Origin: Puia dinghuensis | GTDB taxonomy: Bacteria > Bacteroidota > Bacteroidia > Chitinophagales > Chitinophagaceae | NCBI GenBank assembly: GCA_026225275.1 | Contig: JAMFSL010000239.1 | Span: 1-61,916 of the forward strand | DNA: 61,916 nucleotides | Direction: 5' to 3' | Shown here: positions 41,503 through 50,003 of the stretch, in pieces | How positions within the stretch are numbered: position 1 is the first letter of the stretch | Layout of the letters: every line of letters starts with the position of its first letter | Made by a program: the position numbers and the translations under genes | Notes under the pieces: model-generated | What the model was told of the DNA's origin: nothing | Database searches by the model: none | The model's input: the letters and a program-made list of their open reading frames with translations, nothing else

Positions 41503-41674
41503 TTATAGGCTAGTTGCGGAAAATAATTAAATAGCAATTTAATAATATAAAATCAAATGCGGACAATATTATATCAAATGTATACAAACACATCTCATTG
41601 ATTTATATTCACTTTGTATAACGAAAAACAGACGCAGCAAACAGAATTCTATACAAAACACAAATTGCCATTCT

Positions 41675-42736
41675 ATGGAAGCACTACAAAAAAATACAGC
41701 CCTTGTCGTTGGATCCAACGGCGTGATTGGCAGCAATCTGATCAATTATCTTGAAAAGCTTGAAGGCTGGGAGGTTATCGGGTTGTCCAGACGCGGGGCG
41801 ACAGATACCGGCAAAAGCCGATACATAATGGCAGACCTGCTTGATGCGGATGATTGTAAGAAAAAGCTGCATCCATTATCGCACATTACCCATATTTTTT
41901 ACGCGGCCTACCAGGATCGCCCGACCTGGGCAGAGCTTGTGCCGCCAAACCTGGCAATGCTGACCAATATAGTTGACGCAGTTGAGCCTGTGGCAGCAGA
42001 TTTACAGCATATCAGCTTGATGCAAGGCTATAAAGTTTACGGAGCGCATCTCGGCCCCTTTAAAACCCCGGCTAAGGAAAGCGATTCAGGGCACATGCCG
42101 CCTGAGTTTAATGTAGACCAGCAGCAATTTCTCGAACTGCGCCAACGTGGGACAAACTGGACATGGTCGGCCATCAGACCATCGGTGGTTGGCGGCACTG
42201 CCTTGGGTAATCCGATGAACCTTGCGTTGGTCATAGCGGTTTATGCATCCGTTTCAAAGGAGCTTGGCCTCCCGCTTCGCTTTCCTGGCAAGTTGGGCGC
42301 ATATGATAAGCTCATGGAAATGACCGATGCCGGTTTGCTGGCTAAAGCTACCGTATGGGCGGCTACCAATCCGAAATGCGCCAACCAGGCATTTAATATC
42401 AATAACGGCGACTTGTTCCGCTGGAATGAGATGTGGCCTGCAATTGCCGGTTATTTCGACATGGAAACCGCACCTCCGTTGCAGATGCCGCTGCAGACGA
42501 TCATGGCTGACAAAGCGTCCTTATGGCAGGTTATACAGGAAAAATACGGATTGGAAAGGCACAGCTACCAGGAGCTATCTTCCTGGGCGTTCGGAGACTT
42601 TGTGTTCTCCTGGGATTATGATTTTTTTGCCGATGGAACTAAAGCCAGGCGCATGGGCTTTTATGAATTCGTTGATACGGAAGTAATGTTTTATAATTTG
42701 TTTGATGAGCTGAGGCAGAAAAAGGTTATTCCATAA
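41675..42736 (+). CDS. PRISE-type NAD(P)-dependent reductase (progesterone 5-beta-reductase/iridoid synthase-like SDR)
   Basis: A 353-residue extended SDR. The nucleotide-binding motif is V-V-G-S-N-G-V-I-G-S-N-L, followed by G-L-S-R-R-G. The family-typical motifs I-F-Y-A-A-Y, Q-G-Y-K-V-Y-G (Lys120) and the end G-T-K-A-R-R-M-G-F-Y-E-F-V-D-T are present. The stretch that in the family holds the catalytic tyrosine (F-Y-Y-x-Q-E-D) reads F-N-V-D-Q-Q-Q, so the tyrosine seems absent. These enzymes reduce enones or aldehydes; the substrate is unknown. It has its own AT-rich promoter region and no obvious partner. Confidence 0.82.
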   Translation: MEALQKNTALVVGSNGVIGSNLINYLEKLEGWEVIGLSRRGATDTGKSRYIMADLLDADDCKKKLHPLSHITHIFYAAYQDRPTWAELVPPNLAMLTNIVDAVEPVAADLQHISLMQGYKVYGAHLGPFKTPAKESDSGHMPPEFNVDQQQFLELRQRGTNWTWSAIRPSVVGGTALGNPMNLALVIAVYASVSKELGLPLRFPGKLGAYDKLMEMTDAGLLAKATVWAATNPKCANQAFNINNGDLFRWNEMWPAIAGYFDMETAPPLQMPLQTIMADKASLWQVIQEKYGLERHSYQELSSWAFGDFVFSWDYDFFADGTKARRMGFYEFVDTEVMFYNLFDELRQKKVIP

Positions 42737-42838
42737 GAGCCATCATTAGGCTTAATTTAAGGAGTTAGATGTAAATTGCAATATTGTGCAAATTTGTATA
42801 ATATTGCAATATGGTATTTAAATTTATAAATCGCCAGG

Positions 42839-44011
42839 ATGAAACATAACCTAACGATTGCAGGACTTTTTACAGCCATCCTTTTTGGGGCATACGGCTG
42901 CTCTTCCACGGAACAGCAGAATATGCTTTCCGACCAGGAAAAAAAAGAGGGCTGGACCCTCCTCTTCGATGGAAAGACAATGAACGGCTGGCACCTGTTT
43001 AATAAAGGTACTATCCCCTCAGCCTGGTCCGTCGATAGCGGCCGCCTTATATGCAATCCTCATGCAAAAGATGTAAAACACGGGGATCTGGTGACAGACA
43101 GTGTATATCAGGACTTCGATCTGCACTTCGAATGGAAGATAGCGAAGGCCGGCAACAGCGGCTTGTTCATCAATGTTCAGGAACGGCCGGAACTCGCGAC
43201 TACCTTCTCTACCGGCCCGGAATATCAGTTGCTGGACGATAAAAACGTAGATCCGGACTATCTAAAAAATCCGACACATCGGGCGGCGGCCATTTTCGGC
43301 GTAGTTCCGAATAACAGTAATTCCATGCCGAAGCCCGGCGAATGGAACCAATCGCGTATCCTTCAGCAAAACGGAAAGGTGACATTCTGGTTAAACGACG
43401 TACAAACTATCCAGGTCGACCTCGAAAGCGCTGAATGGAAAAACCTGGTGGCTCACAGTTCCCTTAATAAATACCCTGACTTCGGCGCTGCCGTCAGCGG
43501 ACACCTTGCTGTTCAGGACTGGACCAACGGCGTAGCATTCAGGAATATCAAGATAAAAGAACTGTCCAAAGCCCAACAACCGGCAGAGAGCGAAAACATC
43601 GACAAAACAATCCCCGGCGCCGAAAAGCTCGAATTCACAGATACCATTCAATTACAGGCCAACGAAAACATGCGATTCGACAAAGAGCTGTTTAAGATCA
43701 AAACCGGAAAAAAGATCAGGCTCATCTTCAAAAATACCGGCGCCCCCTCGAATACGGCTATGGCGCACAATGTCGTCATTCTAAAGAAGGCAACGGATAT
43801 CGCCGACTTCGCAGATGCGGTACATGACGCAAAAAACGAACAGTATGTCCCTGCCTCGGTGGCATCATTGGTGATCGCACATACAAAACTAGTCGGCGGC
43901 GGAGACTCCGATGAAGTGGATTTTACGATCAGCGAGCCCGGCATATATGATTATATCTGTAGTTTCCCCGGTCATTGGGGAACCATGCAGGGTAAGATAG
44001 TCGTCGAATAA
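42839..44011 (+). CDS. Lipoprotein: DUF1080 (3-keto-disaccharide hydrolase-like) fused to a cupredoxin
   Basis: A 390-residue lipoprotein (lipobox A-Y-G-C). Residues 35-245 are a DUF1080 concanavalin-like domain: W-T-L-L-F-D-G-K-T-M-N-G-W, F-E-W-K-I-A-K-A-G-N-S-G-L-F and Y-Q-L-L-D-D. Residues 270-390 are an azurin/plastocyanin-like domain with type 1 copper ligands H310, C374, H379 and M383 (Y-I-C-S-F-P-G-H-W-G-T-M). DUF1080 proteins bind or cleave (keto-)sugars, and the copper domain can transfer electrons, so sugar oxidation chemistry at the cell surface is plausible. It is followed closely by the VOC gene (26 bp). Confidence 0.88.
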   Translation: MKHNLTIAGLFTAILFGAYGCSSTEQQNMLSDQEKKEGWTLLFDGKTMNGWHLFNKGTIPSAWSVDSGRLICNPHAKDVKHGDLVTDSVYQDFDLHFEWKIAKAGNSGLFINVQERPELATTFSTGPEYQLLDDKNVDPDYLKNPTHRAAAIFGVVPNNSNSMPKPGEWNQSRILQQNGKVTFWLNDVQTIQVDLESAEWKNLVAHSSLNKYPDFGAAVSGHLAVQDWTNGVAFRNIKIKELSKAQQPAESENIDKTIPGAEKLEFTDTIQLQANENMRFDKELFKIKTGKKIRLIFKNTGAPSNTAMAHNVVILKKATDIADFADAVHDAKNEQYVPASVASLVIAHTKLVGGGDSDEVDFTISEPGIYDYICSFPGHWGTMQGKIVVE

Positions 44012-44036
44012 TGACAATATAATAAAAGCAACATTT

Positions 44037-44426
44037 ATGCGAATCGAACACCTCGCACTTTGGGTCCGCGATCTGGAAGGCATGAAAGATTTTTATCTGA
44101 AATACTTCGATACGACCTCGGGAGAAAAATATGTAAATCCCACTAAGCAGTTCACCGCCTATTTTATCCTCTTTGGCGAACACAAAACACGATTGGAGTT
44201 GATGACCTGTCCCGATATTACCCCTGTCGACGGAAAAAGAGGATTTAATATGGGGCTTGCCCACTTTACCATTTCTGTTGGTGGAAAAGACAAGGTCAAT
44301 GCACTGACAGAAAGGCTAAGACAGGACAATTATACCATTTTGGGCGAGCCCAGAACGACAGGTGATGGATATTATGAAAGCGTTATTCTGGACCCTGAAG
44401 GGAATATTGTAGAAATTTCGGCATAA
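44037..44426 (+). CDS. VOC-family (glyoxalase/dioxygenase-fold) protein
   Basis: A 129-residue protein with paired beta-alpha-beta-beta-beta units. It begins M-R-I-E-H-L-A-L-W-V (metal ligand H5) and includes T-R-L-E-L-M, H-F-T-I-S-V and the final D-P-E-G-N-I-V-E-I. Members isomerise or cleave C-C or C-S bonds, or bind antibiotics; no substrate can be named. It is one of a run of co-directional genes, 9 bp before the HAD phosphatase, which suggests translation from one mRNA. Confidence 0.88.
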   Translation: MRIEHLALWVRDLEGMKDFYLKYFDTTSGEKYVNPTKQFTAYFILFGEHKTRLELMTCPDITPVDGKRGFNMGLAHFTISVGGKDKVNALTERLRQDNYTILGEPRTTGDGYYESVILDPEGNIVEISA

Positions 44427-44435
44427 AGACTTCCC

Positions 44436-45038
44436 ATGGAAATAACGACACTCATATTCGATTTCGGCGGCGTCCTGGTAGACTGGAACCCGCGGTACCT
44501 TTATCGCCGGGAATTTGAGAATGATGCCGCAATGGAAGCTTTCCTCGCCCATATCGGATGGGAAGCATGGAATCTTCAGCAGGACAAAGGCCGGTCGCTG
44601 GCGGAAGCTACCGAACTCCTTGAACGCCAATTCCCGGAATACCGTTCGAAGATCCAGTTGTTTTATGGGCAATGGGGCAGGATGCTGAAGCGAGAAATTC
44701 CCGAAAATGTAGCACTTTTGCAGGAATTGAAGCAGAAGTATAAGTTATACGGATTGACAAACTGGTCGGCGGAAACCTTCCCGATAGCGCTGGAAAGATT
44801 TTCATTTTTTAAATTGTTCGATGGCATTGTTGTTTCTGGCGAAGAGAAGTTGGTCAAGCCGGATGAAAAGATTTTCAGCGTGATCGTACAACGTTATCAC
44901 TTACATCCGGAAAGTACGCTTTTCATTGATGATAACCCGGATAATATCGATACCGCAAAAAGGATGGGCTTTTCTACGATCCATGTGACGGAGCAGACGG
45001 ATTTGCGACACGAGCTGCATGTATCGGGGCTTCTCTAG
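44436..45038 (+). CDS. HAD-superfamily phosphatase (YihX-like)
   Basis: A 200-residue HAD hydrolase. Motif I is F-D-F-G-G-V-L-V-D-W (nucleophile Asp9; the second position is Gly where many members have Asp). Motif II is G-L-T-N-W, Lys is in K-P-D-E-K-I-F and motif III is F-I-D-D-N-P-D-N. A helical cap sits between motifs I and II. The nearest functional type is the sugar-phosphate phosphatase YihX. It could feed or drain a sugar pool together with the GlpR-type regulator just downstream. Confidence 0.9.
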   Translation: MEITTLIFDFGGVLVDWNPRYLYRREFENDAAMEAFLAHIGWEAWNLQQDKGRSLAEATELLERQFPEYRSKIQLFYGQWGRMLKREIPENVALLQELKQKYKLYGLTNWSAETFPIALERFSFFKLFDGIVVSGEEKLVKPDEKIFSVIVQRYHLHPESTLFIDDNPDNIDTAKRMGFSTIHVTEQTDLRHELHVSGLL

Positions 45039-45074
45039 CCCATCATTGTTATTGTTTCATTCACAACAAACGAG

Positions 45075-45824
45075 ATGTTAAAAGAAGAACGATTCGGTCA
45101 TATCCTCACCCTTATTAAAAAGAAGGGTAAAGCCAATTACGAATCCCTTGCGGGTGAGCTGAACGTCTCTGAAGACACGATCAGAAGAGATATAGAATCA
45201 CTTCATCATAACGGCTTGCTGCTGAAAGTACGCGGCGGCGCCATATCCCATTCAAAAAATCCGCTCAGCTTCCAGGATCGGACCCGGTACCAGTCAGAAG
45301 AAAAGAATATTATTGCCTTAAAAGCGCTGCAGCTAATCAGGCAGGGGCAGACGGTCTTTATGGACGGCGGCTCGACCATCTGTGTAGTGGCGTCACATCT
45401 GCCCGCCAATTCGAAGTTCAGGCTGGTAACCAACAATATGGCCCTGGTGCCGATCATTTCAGCATTCAGGCATATCGAGCTGATCGTGCTGGGGGGAATA
45501 TATGATCGGGAGACAGCCGCTAATACCGGAGGACAGACCTGTAGCGAAGCCGCTAAATACATCGCAGACCTATACCTGATGGGAACTTGTGCGCTCCAAA
45601 AAGACCTTGGCATTTCCGCCGTTTTTCAATCCGACGGTGAAGTAAAGCAGCAAATGCTGAAAAACGCTGCTAAAACCTATGCCTTGGCCAATAATGCGAA
45701 ATTAAATGCAACAGAGCATTATAAGGTTTGTGAATTAAAACAGATCAAAGGATTGATCACAGACCTGCCCGCCGATGATTCCAGGCTCGATGACTTCAGA
45801 GATCTGGGGATCCGGCTGATCTGA
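45075..45824 (+). CDS. DeoR/GlpR-family transcriptional regulator
   Basis: A 249-residue regulator with an N-terminal winged helix: E-R-F-G-H-I-L-T-L-I, then L-A-G-E-L-N-V-S-E-D-T-I-R-R-D-I as the recognition helix, and L-K-V-R-G-G-A in the wing. The C-terminal sugar-phosphate sensor domain has F-M-D-G-G-S-T and L-V-T-N-N. It probably controls the surrounding genes in response to a phosphorylated sugar. It is 36 bp from both neighbours. Confidence 0.93.
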   Translation: MLKEERFGHILTLIKKKGKANYESLAGELNVSEDTIRRDIESLHHNGLLLKVRGGAISHSKNPLSFQDRTRYQSEEKNIIALKALQLIRQGQTVFMDGGSTICVVASHLPANSKFRLVTNNMALVPIISAFRHIELIVLGGIYDRETAANTGGQTCSEAAKYIADLYLMGTCALQKDLGISAVFQSDGEVKQQMLKNAAKTYALANNAKLNATEHYKVCELKQIKGLITDLPADDSRLDDFRDLGIRLI

Positions 45825-45860
45825 TCCGATTCAGAGCCATCTTTAAACCAAAAAATAAAA

Positions 45861-46976
45861 ATGCCGGACGCAAATTCTATACAATCCAAACCCCATTATC
45901 CGATACTGGACGGGCTGCGTGGGGTTGCCGCTATTGCTGTCGTACTATTCCATATTTGTGAGGCAAATTCCACCAGTCCATATGACCAGCTGATCAATCA
46001 CGGTTACCTGGCCGTTGATTTCTTCTTTCTTCTGTCGGGGTTTGTGATAGGTTACGCTTACGATGACCGCTGGGGCAAGCTCACTATAGGAGGTTTTTTT
46101 AAACGCCGCCTGCAGCGGTTGCAACCAATGGTTATCATGGGAATGCTCATCGGCGCAGCGTGTTTTTATTTTGGCGACTCTCATATGTGGCCGCTGATCC
46201 ATACCGTACCGGTATGGAAAATGCTGCTGATCATGCTAATCGGGTTTACCCTTATACCCGTTCCTGTTTCCTGGGATATCCGCGGCTGGCAGGAAATGCA
46301 TCCGCTCGACGGACCTGGCTGGTCGTTATTTTTTGAATATGTGGCCAATATCCTGTACGCCATCGGTATGCGCAAGCTTTCCAAAACAGCGTTAACAGTC
46401 TTCGTGCTGATTGCAGCCGCAGTACTTATTCAGTACTCCGTTACTTGTAAGTTAGGTGACCTGGCCGGCGGCTGGTCACTGAATGAGGAACAGCTGCGAA
46501 TCGGGTTTACCCGATTGCTCTACCCCTTTTTCGCCGGACTGCTGCTTTCAAGAATGGTAAAGCCGGGCCACATTAATAATGCTTTCCTCCTATGCAGCGT
46601 ACTGCTGTTGGTTGTCTTTTGTGTCCCAAGGATTGGTGGTCCACAACACGATTGGCAAAACGGTTTATATGAATCACTAAGCATCATTTTTGTGTTTCCA
46701 CTCATTGTCTATCTCGGCGCCAGCGGCATCATTAAGGGTGTTAAGGAAAATAAAATTTGCAGATTCCTTGGGGATATATCCTACCCCATTTATATGACTC
46801 ATTATGCATTTATTTATATCTATACCGGTTGGGCAAGTGACAACAACCACGCGCCAATGGAACTAAGGTTGATCTATGGCGCTATAACTTTCGCGGTATC
46901 GATCATATTCGCTTACCTAAGCTTAAAATATTTCGATGAACCTGTCAGGGCGTGGTTAAGGAAAAGATGGAAATAA
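45861..46976 (+). CDS. Membrane acyltransferase family 3 (OafA/YrhL-type)
   Basis: A 371-residue multi-pass protein with about ten helices. The start L-D-G-L-R-G-V-A-A-I-A-V-V-L-F-H holds the family's catalytic His region, followed by Y-L-A-V-D-F-F-F-L-L-S-G-F. These enzymes O-acetylate or otherwise acylate sugars or lipids on the periplasmic side. It ends the co-directional run that begins with the DUF1080 gene. The substrate is not evident. Confidence 0.92.
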   Translation: MPDANSIQSKPHYPILDGLRGVAAIAVVLFHICEANSTSPYDQLINHGYLAVDFFFLLSGFVIGYAYDDRWGKLTIGGFFKRRLQRLQPMVIMGMLIGAACFYFGDSHMWPLIHTVPVWKMLLIMLIGFTLIPVPVSWDIRGWQEMHPLDGPGWSLFFEYVANILYAIGMRKLSKTALTVFVLIAAAVLIQYSVTCKLGDLAGGWSLNEEQLRIGFTRLLYPFFAGLLLSRMVKPGHINNAFLLCSVLLLVVFCVPRIGGPQHDWQNGLYESLSIIFVFPLIVYLGASGIIKGVKENKICRFLGDISYPIYMTHYAFIYIYTGWASDNNHAPMELRLIYGAITFAVSIIFAYLSLKYFDEPVRAWLRKRWK

Positions 46977-47108
46977 AGGGGGTAGTTGCTTTTGGATAAT
47001 CAGTAAAGCCCTTGGTGGCTATAATAAACGTTTGAAAGCAGACGACTGGAACTTGGGCACTGGTCAGATCAGCCACAGTCAAATCAGCCACATTTGTTCA
47101 GGAAATTT

Positions 47109-47280
47109 ATGTCTTCAATCGCTTTTTTTCCTGGCATCCCCCCAAAAAAAGTCAAAGAAATGTTAGAAACCGGTGATATGGAATTAATCGCGGTAAGAAA
47201 AGAGGAACAATTTCCGATGGGACTTAATGTACCTTCGTTGGAGTGTTGGAATTTAACCGTAACAGGAGACCTAATCTATG
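47109..47280 (+). other. Fragment of an unassigned gene before ridA-like gene
   Basis: ATG 47109 opens M-S-S-I-A-F-F-P-G-I-P-P-K-K-V-K-E-M-L, then V-P-S-L-E-C-W-N-L-T-V-T-G-D. The composition is coding-like up to 47280. Beyond that point the DNA becomes GC-rich and codes for RidA in another frame. It is probably a gene cut by insertion of the ridA segment. I do not recognise the family. The 46977-47108 stretch holds nothing I can assign. Confidence 0.35.
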
Positions 47281-47673
47281 ACGCTAGAATGCATCAATCC
47301 CAAAGATCTGCCTACTCCGCAAACGTACACCCAAGTCGTCGTTGCGACGGGAAGCAAGATGGTATTTGTCTCGGGGCAGGAGCCAGAAGACATAAATGGC
47401 AAGCTTGTTGGCCCTGGTGATCTCGCTACTCAGGCGCGCCAGGTGTTTGGCAATCTCGGCCGAGCTCTTGCTGCTGCCGGTGCTCGGCCTTCGCAGGTCA
47501 CCAGGATCACAATCTACGTCGTCAATTACAAACGCGACGAATGCTTGCCGATTATTGAAAAGGCCCGGAGCGCTCTGTTCGGAGATCACAAACCAGCCGA
47601 CGTGGTGCTCGGCGTCGCGACGCTCTCCCCCGACTACCTGATCGAAGTTGACGCGATCGCGATCATTGATTGA
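47278..47673 (+). CDS. RidA/YjgF-family enamine-imine deaminase
   Basis: A 131-residue protein matching the RidA family: V-V-V-A-T-G-S-K-M-V-F-V-S-G-Q, G-D-L-A-T-Q-A-R-Q-V-F-G-N-L, I-Y-V-V-N-Y-K-R-D and the end Y-L-I-E-V-D-A-I-A. RidA hydrolyses reactive enamines/imines, but the usual active-site arginine region here reads V-N-Y-K-R-D-E-C-L, typical of a divergent subgroup. GC content is much higher than both flanks, and the protein resembles proteobacterial or actinobacterial relatives more than Bacteroidota ones, so transfer is likely. Confidence 0.88.
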   Translation: MTLECINPKDLPTPQTYTQVVVATGSKMVFVSGQEPEDINGKLVGPGDLATQARQVFGNLGRALAAAGARPSQVTRITIYVVNYKRDECLPIIEKARSALFGDHKPADVVLGVATLSPDYLIEVDAIAIID

Positions 47674-48419
47674 ACATACTAAGGTCAGAATTTCTCGGTT
47701 TGGCCTCTCCTTTGCCAAAATTCCAATCGGCTTTGGAAATTGAGTATCCTGATGATCTTCACAAGAACCTGGAAATATGAAGTGAAATAATCGGTTTAGA
47801 TGTTTTAATTCTTATCAATTTTCATTCCCTCATGCTGAATTATGATATCGACCCCAGAGTTTAAACGTCAGGTTTCAGGCTCTGTTGAAAAAAGGTGCCG
47901 GCTCCAGGAGGCTGGTATATGGGAACTACTTCATTTGAAACGGCGATTGAATTATTGGTTCGCCAAGTAGAGGTTGACAACACTCATAAGCAACCTGAGA
48001 GCTCCCCCAGACTTAATACTGATAGCTATAGTAATAATCCCATTATTCAATCGTATATATACGATTCTTTTCGAATTGCTTCCAATATTTTTAACATATA
48101 ATGATTAAATATGTGAATAATATAAACATTTCCTGCAGTTGTGTAACACCTGTGGGCGCAGGATCCCTCACCTTTACCTCCAAATAAGACGTATAAATAC
48201 TACAAGGTAAGACGATTTAAACGACAAGGTAGCCGATAAAAGTTGGCTAGAAACGAAAATCGCGATAGGATCATTTCCGTACCCAATTATATGAATTCAA
48301 TTCGTTCATCTCAAAACTAGCTGAATTCTAATGGACAATAATTTCAAGAACCTTTTTATTCAACGCCCAAACAACACGGTGAGAATCCTATGCTTAACAA
48401 TAGTTTTTGTGAAAGAAGG
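47674..48419. other. Gene-poor stretch
   Basis: About 750 bp with many stops in all frames. A 68-codon frame at 47895-48101 (L-L-V-R-Q-V-E-V-D-N-T) shows no family features, and I do not call it. No tRNA, repeat or clear promoter is seen. Base composition is AT-rich. Confidence 0.4.
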
Positions 48420-48446
48420 GCCCCTTGCAGGACAAGGGGCTTTTCA
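48420..48446 (+). terminator. Hairpin terminator before the first histidine kinase
   Basis: Stem GCCCCTTG (48420-48427) and CAAGGGGC (48433-48440), a five-base loop, then TTTTC. It lies 45 bp before the kinase start. With no evident gene just upstream, it may end an unrecognised transcript or act as an attenuator. Confidence 0.75.
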
Positions 48447-48490
48447 TTTTCCGCATGCGAACGGCTAAATTAATTAACCACTGGAAAAAT

Positions 48491-49954
48491 ATGGCAATTA
48501 AACCTATTTCACCTACAAACGGCGTCAAGAAAGCTGGTTATCTGGGGAAGCCAATTACTGAAATTATTACCAATGGGTTTCTTACAGTGGATCAGCATTG
48601 GACAGTAATATATTGGAATAAGGCCGCTGAAACATTATTAGGAGTTCCGGCAGTGGACATAATCGGGAAGAACCTTTGGGAAGAATTTGCGGGAGCCATT
48701 CCCGTAGATTTTTATACAATCTATCACAACGCATTTATACAGGATATCCCCGCTCATTTTGAAGAATATTGGGGGAAAATGGGAGCTTGGTTTGATGTCA
48801 TTACGTACCATTGTGATGATACCTTATCTGTTTCTTTTAGGAGTCGTGATCATTCAGCGCATTCGGGACGTCTGCAACAGAAAAGTAAGTTGATGAACGA
48901 ACTGTACCAATTTGTGACGGAAGTAACGAATGATTGTCTTTGGGAGTGGGATCTTCACACCAGGGAGTTGTTCTGGATAGACGGCGGCCATAAAAGGGTA
49001 TTTGGCTACCAGATAGTGAACGCCCTTATCCCCCAAAGTTTTTGGGAGAATCACCTGCACCCTAATGACAAAGTGCGCATCTTGAACAGATTAAACAAAA
49101 TCCTTTCGGAGGGATCTGACAGTATTTGGGAAGATGAGTACCGGTTTCAAAGGGCTGACGGCAGCTATGCCTATGTGCATGACCGCGCGCATATTATTTA
49201 TGATGGCGACGAGGTTGCCTGCAGGATGATCGGCGCCACCCAGGATATCACTGTCCGAAAATCAGCGGAAATTAAATTACTGGAAAGTGAAAAGAAGCTA
49301 GTGCGGGAAAGATTAACAAGACAAAAAGAAATGACTCATGCCGTGCTGGTGGCGCAGGAGAATGAAAGGTCGGAGATTGGGAAAGAACTGCATGCTAATT
49401 TGAATCAGATCCTGGGCGCAGCCAAACTGTATATCGAAATGGCAAAAACGGACGAGGAGAACAGGGAAATGTGCCTGGAGAAGTCTTCCACCTTCATAGT
49501 GAACGTAATAGAGGAGATCCGGAGAATTTCGAAAACCTTATCGACTCCGGGGATGAATATGGGTCTTTTTGATAGTATAAAAATTCTATTAGATGATCTG
49601 ATCATGATACATACGATAAAAATTGAATTCAAGGAGGCAGGCATTAACGAAGAAGACTTGGATGAAAGGCTACAGCTTACCATTTTCAGAATTGTACAGG
49701 AACAATTGAATAACATTTTAAAACATGCAAAAGCAACATGCGCGACTATAAATTTAACCAAACATAGAAATAAAATCATTTTACACATTTCAGATAATGG
49801 AAATGGCTGCAATATTTTAGAAGAAGAAAAGGGATTAGGTATTATAAATATCAAGAGCAGGGCGGAATTATATCATGGAAGAGTCACGGTTGTATCAAAA
49901 CCAGGTGAAGGGTATTCATTGAAGGTTGTATTGCCCTTTAATGGCCGTACATGA
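48491..49954 (+). CDS. PAS-domain sensor histidine kinase (HisKA_3 type)
   Basis: A soluble kinase of 487 residues starting at ATG 48491; the frame opens further upstream, but that part contains the terminator hairpin. PAS domains lie at about 15-115 (W-T-V-I-Y-W-N-K-A-A) and 140-255 (Y-R-F-Q-R-A-D-G-S-Y, then T-Q-D-I-T). A coiled linker leads to a HisKA_3 domain with E-N-E-R-S-E-I-G-K-E-L-H and phospho-acceptor H301. An HATPase domain follows (N-N-I-L-K-H-A, D-N-G-N-G, G-L-G-I-I-N-I). The residue after H301 is Ala where the family nearly always has Asp. No response regulator is adjacent; a second kinase follows in 49 bp. Confidence 0.9.
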   Translation: MAIKPISPTNGVKKAGYLGKPITEIITNGFLTVDQHWTVIYWNKAAETLLGVPAVDIIGKNLWEEFAGAIPVDFYTIYHNAFIQDIPAHFEEYWGKMGAWFDVITYHCDDTLSVSFRSRDHSAHSGRLQQKSKLMNELYQFVTEVTNDCLWEWDLHTRELFWIDGGHKRVFGYQIVNALIPQSFWENHLHPNDKVRILNRLNKILSEGSDSIWEDEYRFQRADGSYAYVHDRAHIIYDGDEVACRMIGATQDITVRKSAEIKLLESEKKLVRERLTRQKEMTHAVLVAQENERSEIGKELHANLNQILGAAKLYIEMAKTDEENREMCLEKSSTFIVNVIEEIRRISKTLSTPGMNMGLFDSIKILLDDLIMIHTIKIEFKEAGINEEDLDERLQLTIFRIVQEQLNNILKHAKATCATINLTKHRNKIILHISDNGNGCNILEEEKGLGIINIKSRAELYHGRVTVVSKPGEGYSLKVVLPFNGRT

Positions 49955-50003
49955 ATCAGACAGCTAGAGTTTCGGCATTCAAACCAAACTAAAACCTCAA
50001 AAA

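Noticed and set aside
47895-48101. 68-codon frame in the gap before the kinases
   Set aside because: It has no ribosome-site-like context, family motif or coding-like composition beyond the first 30 codons.
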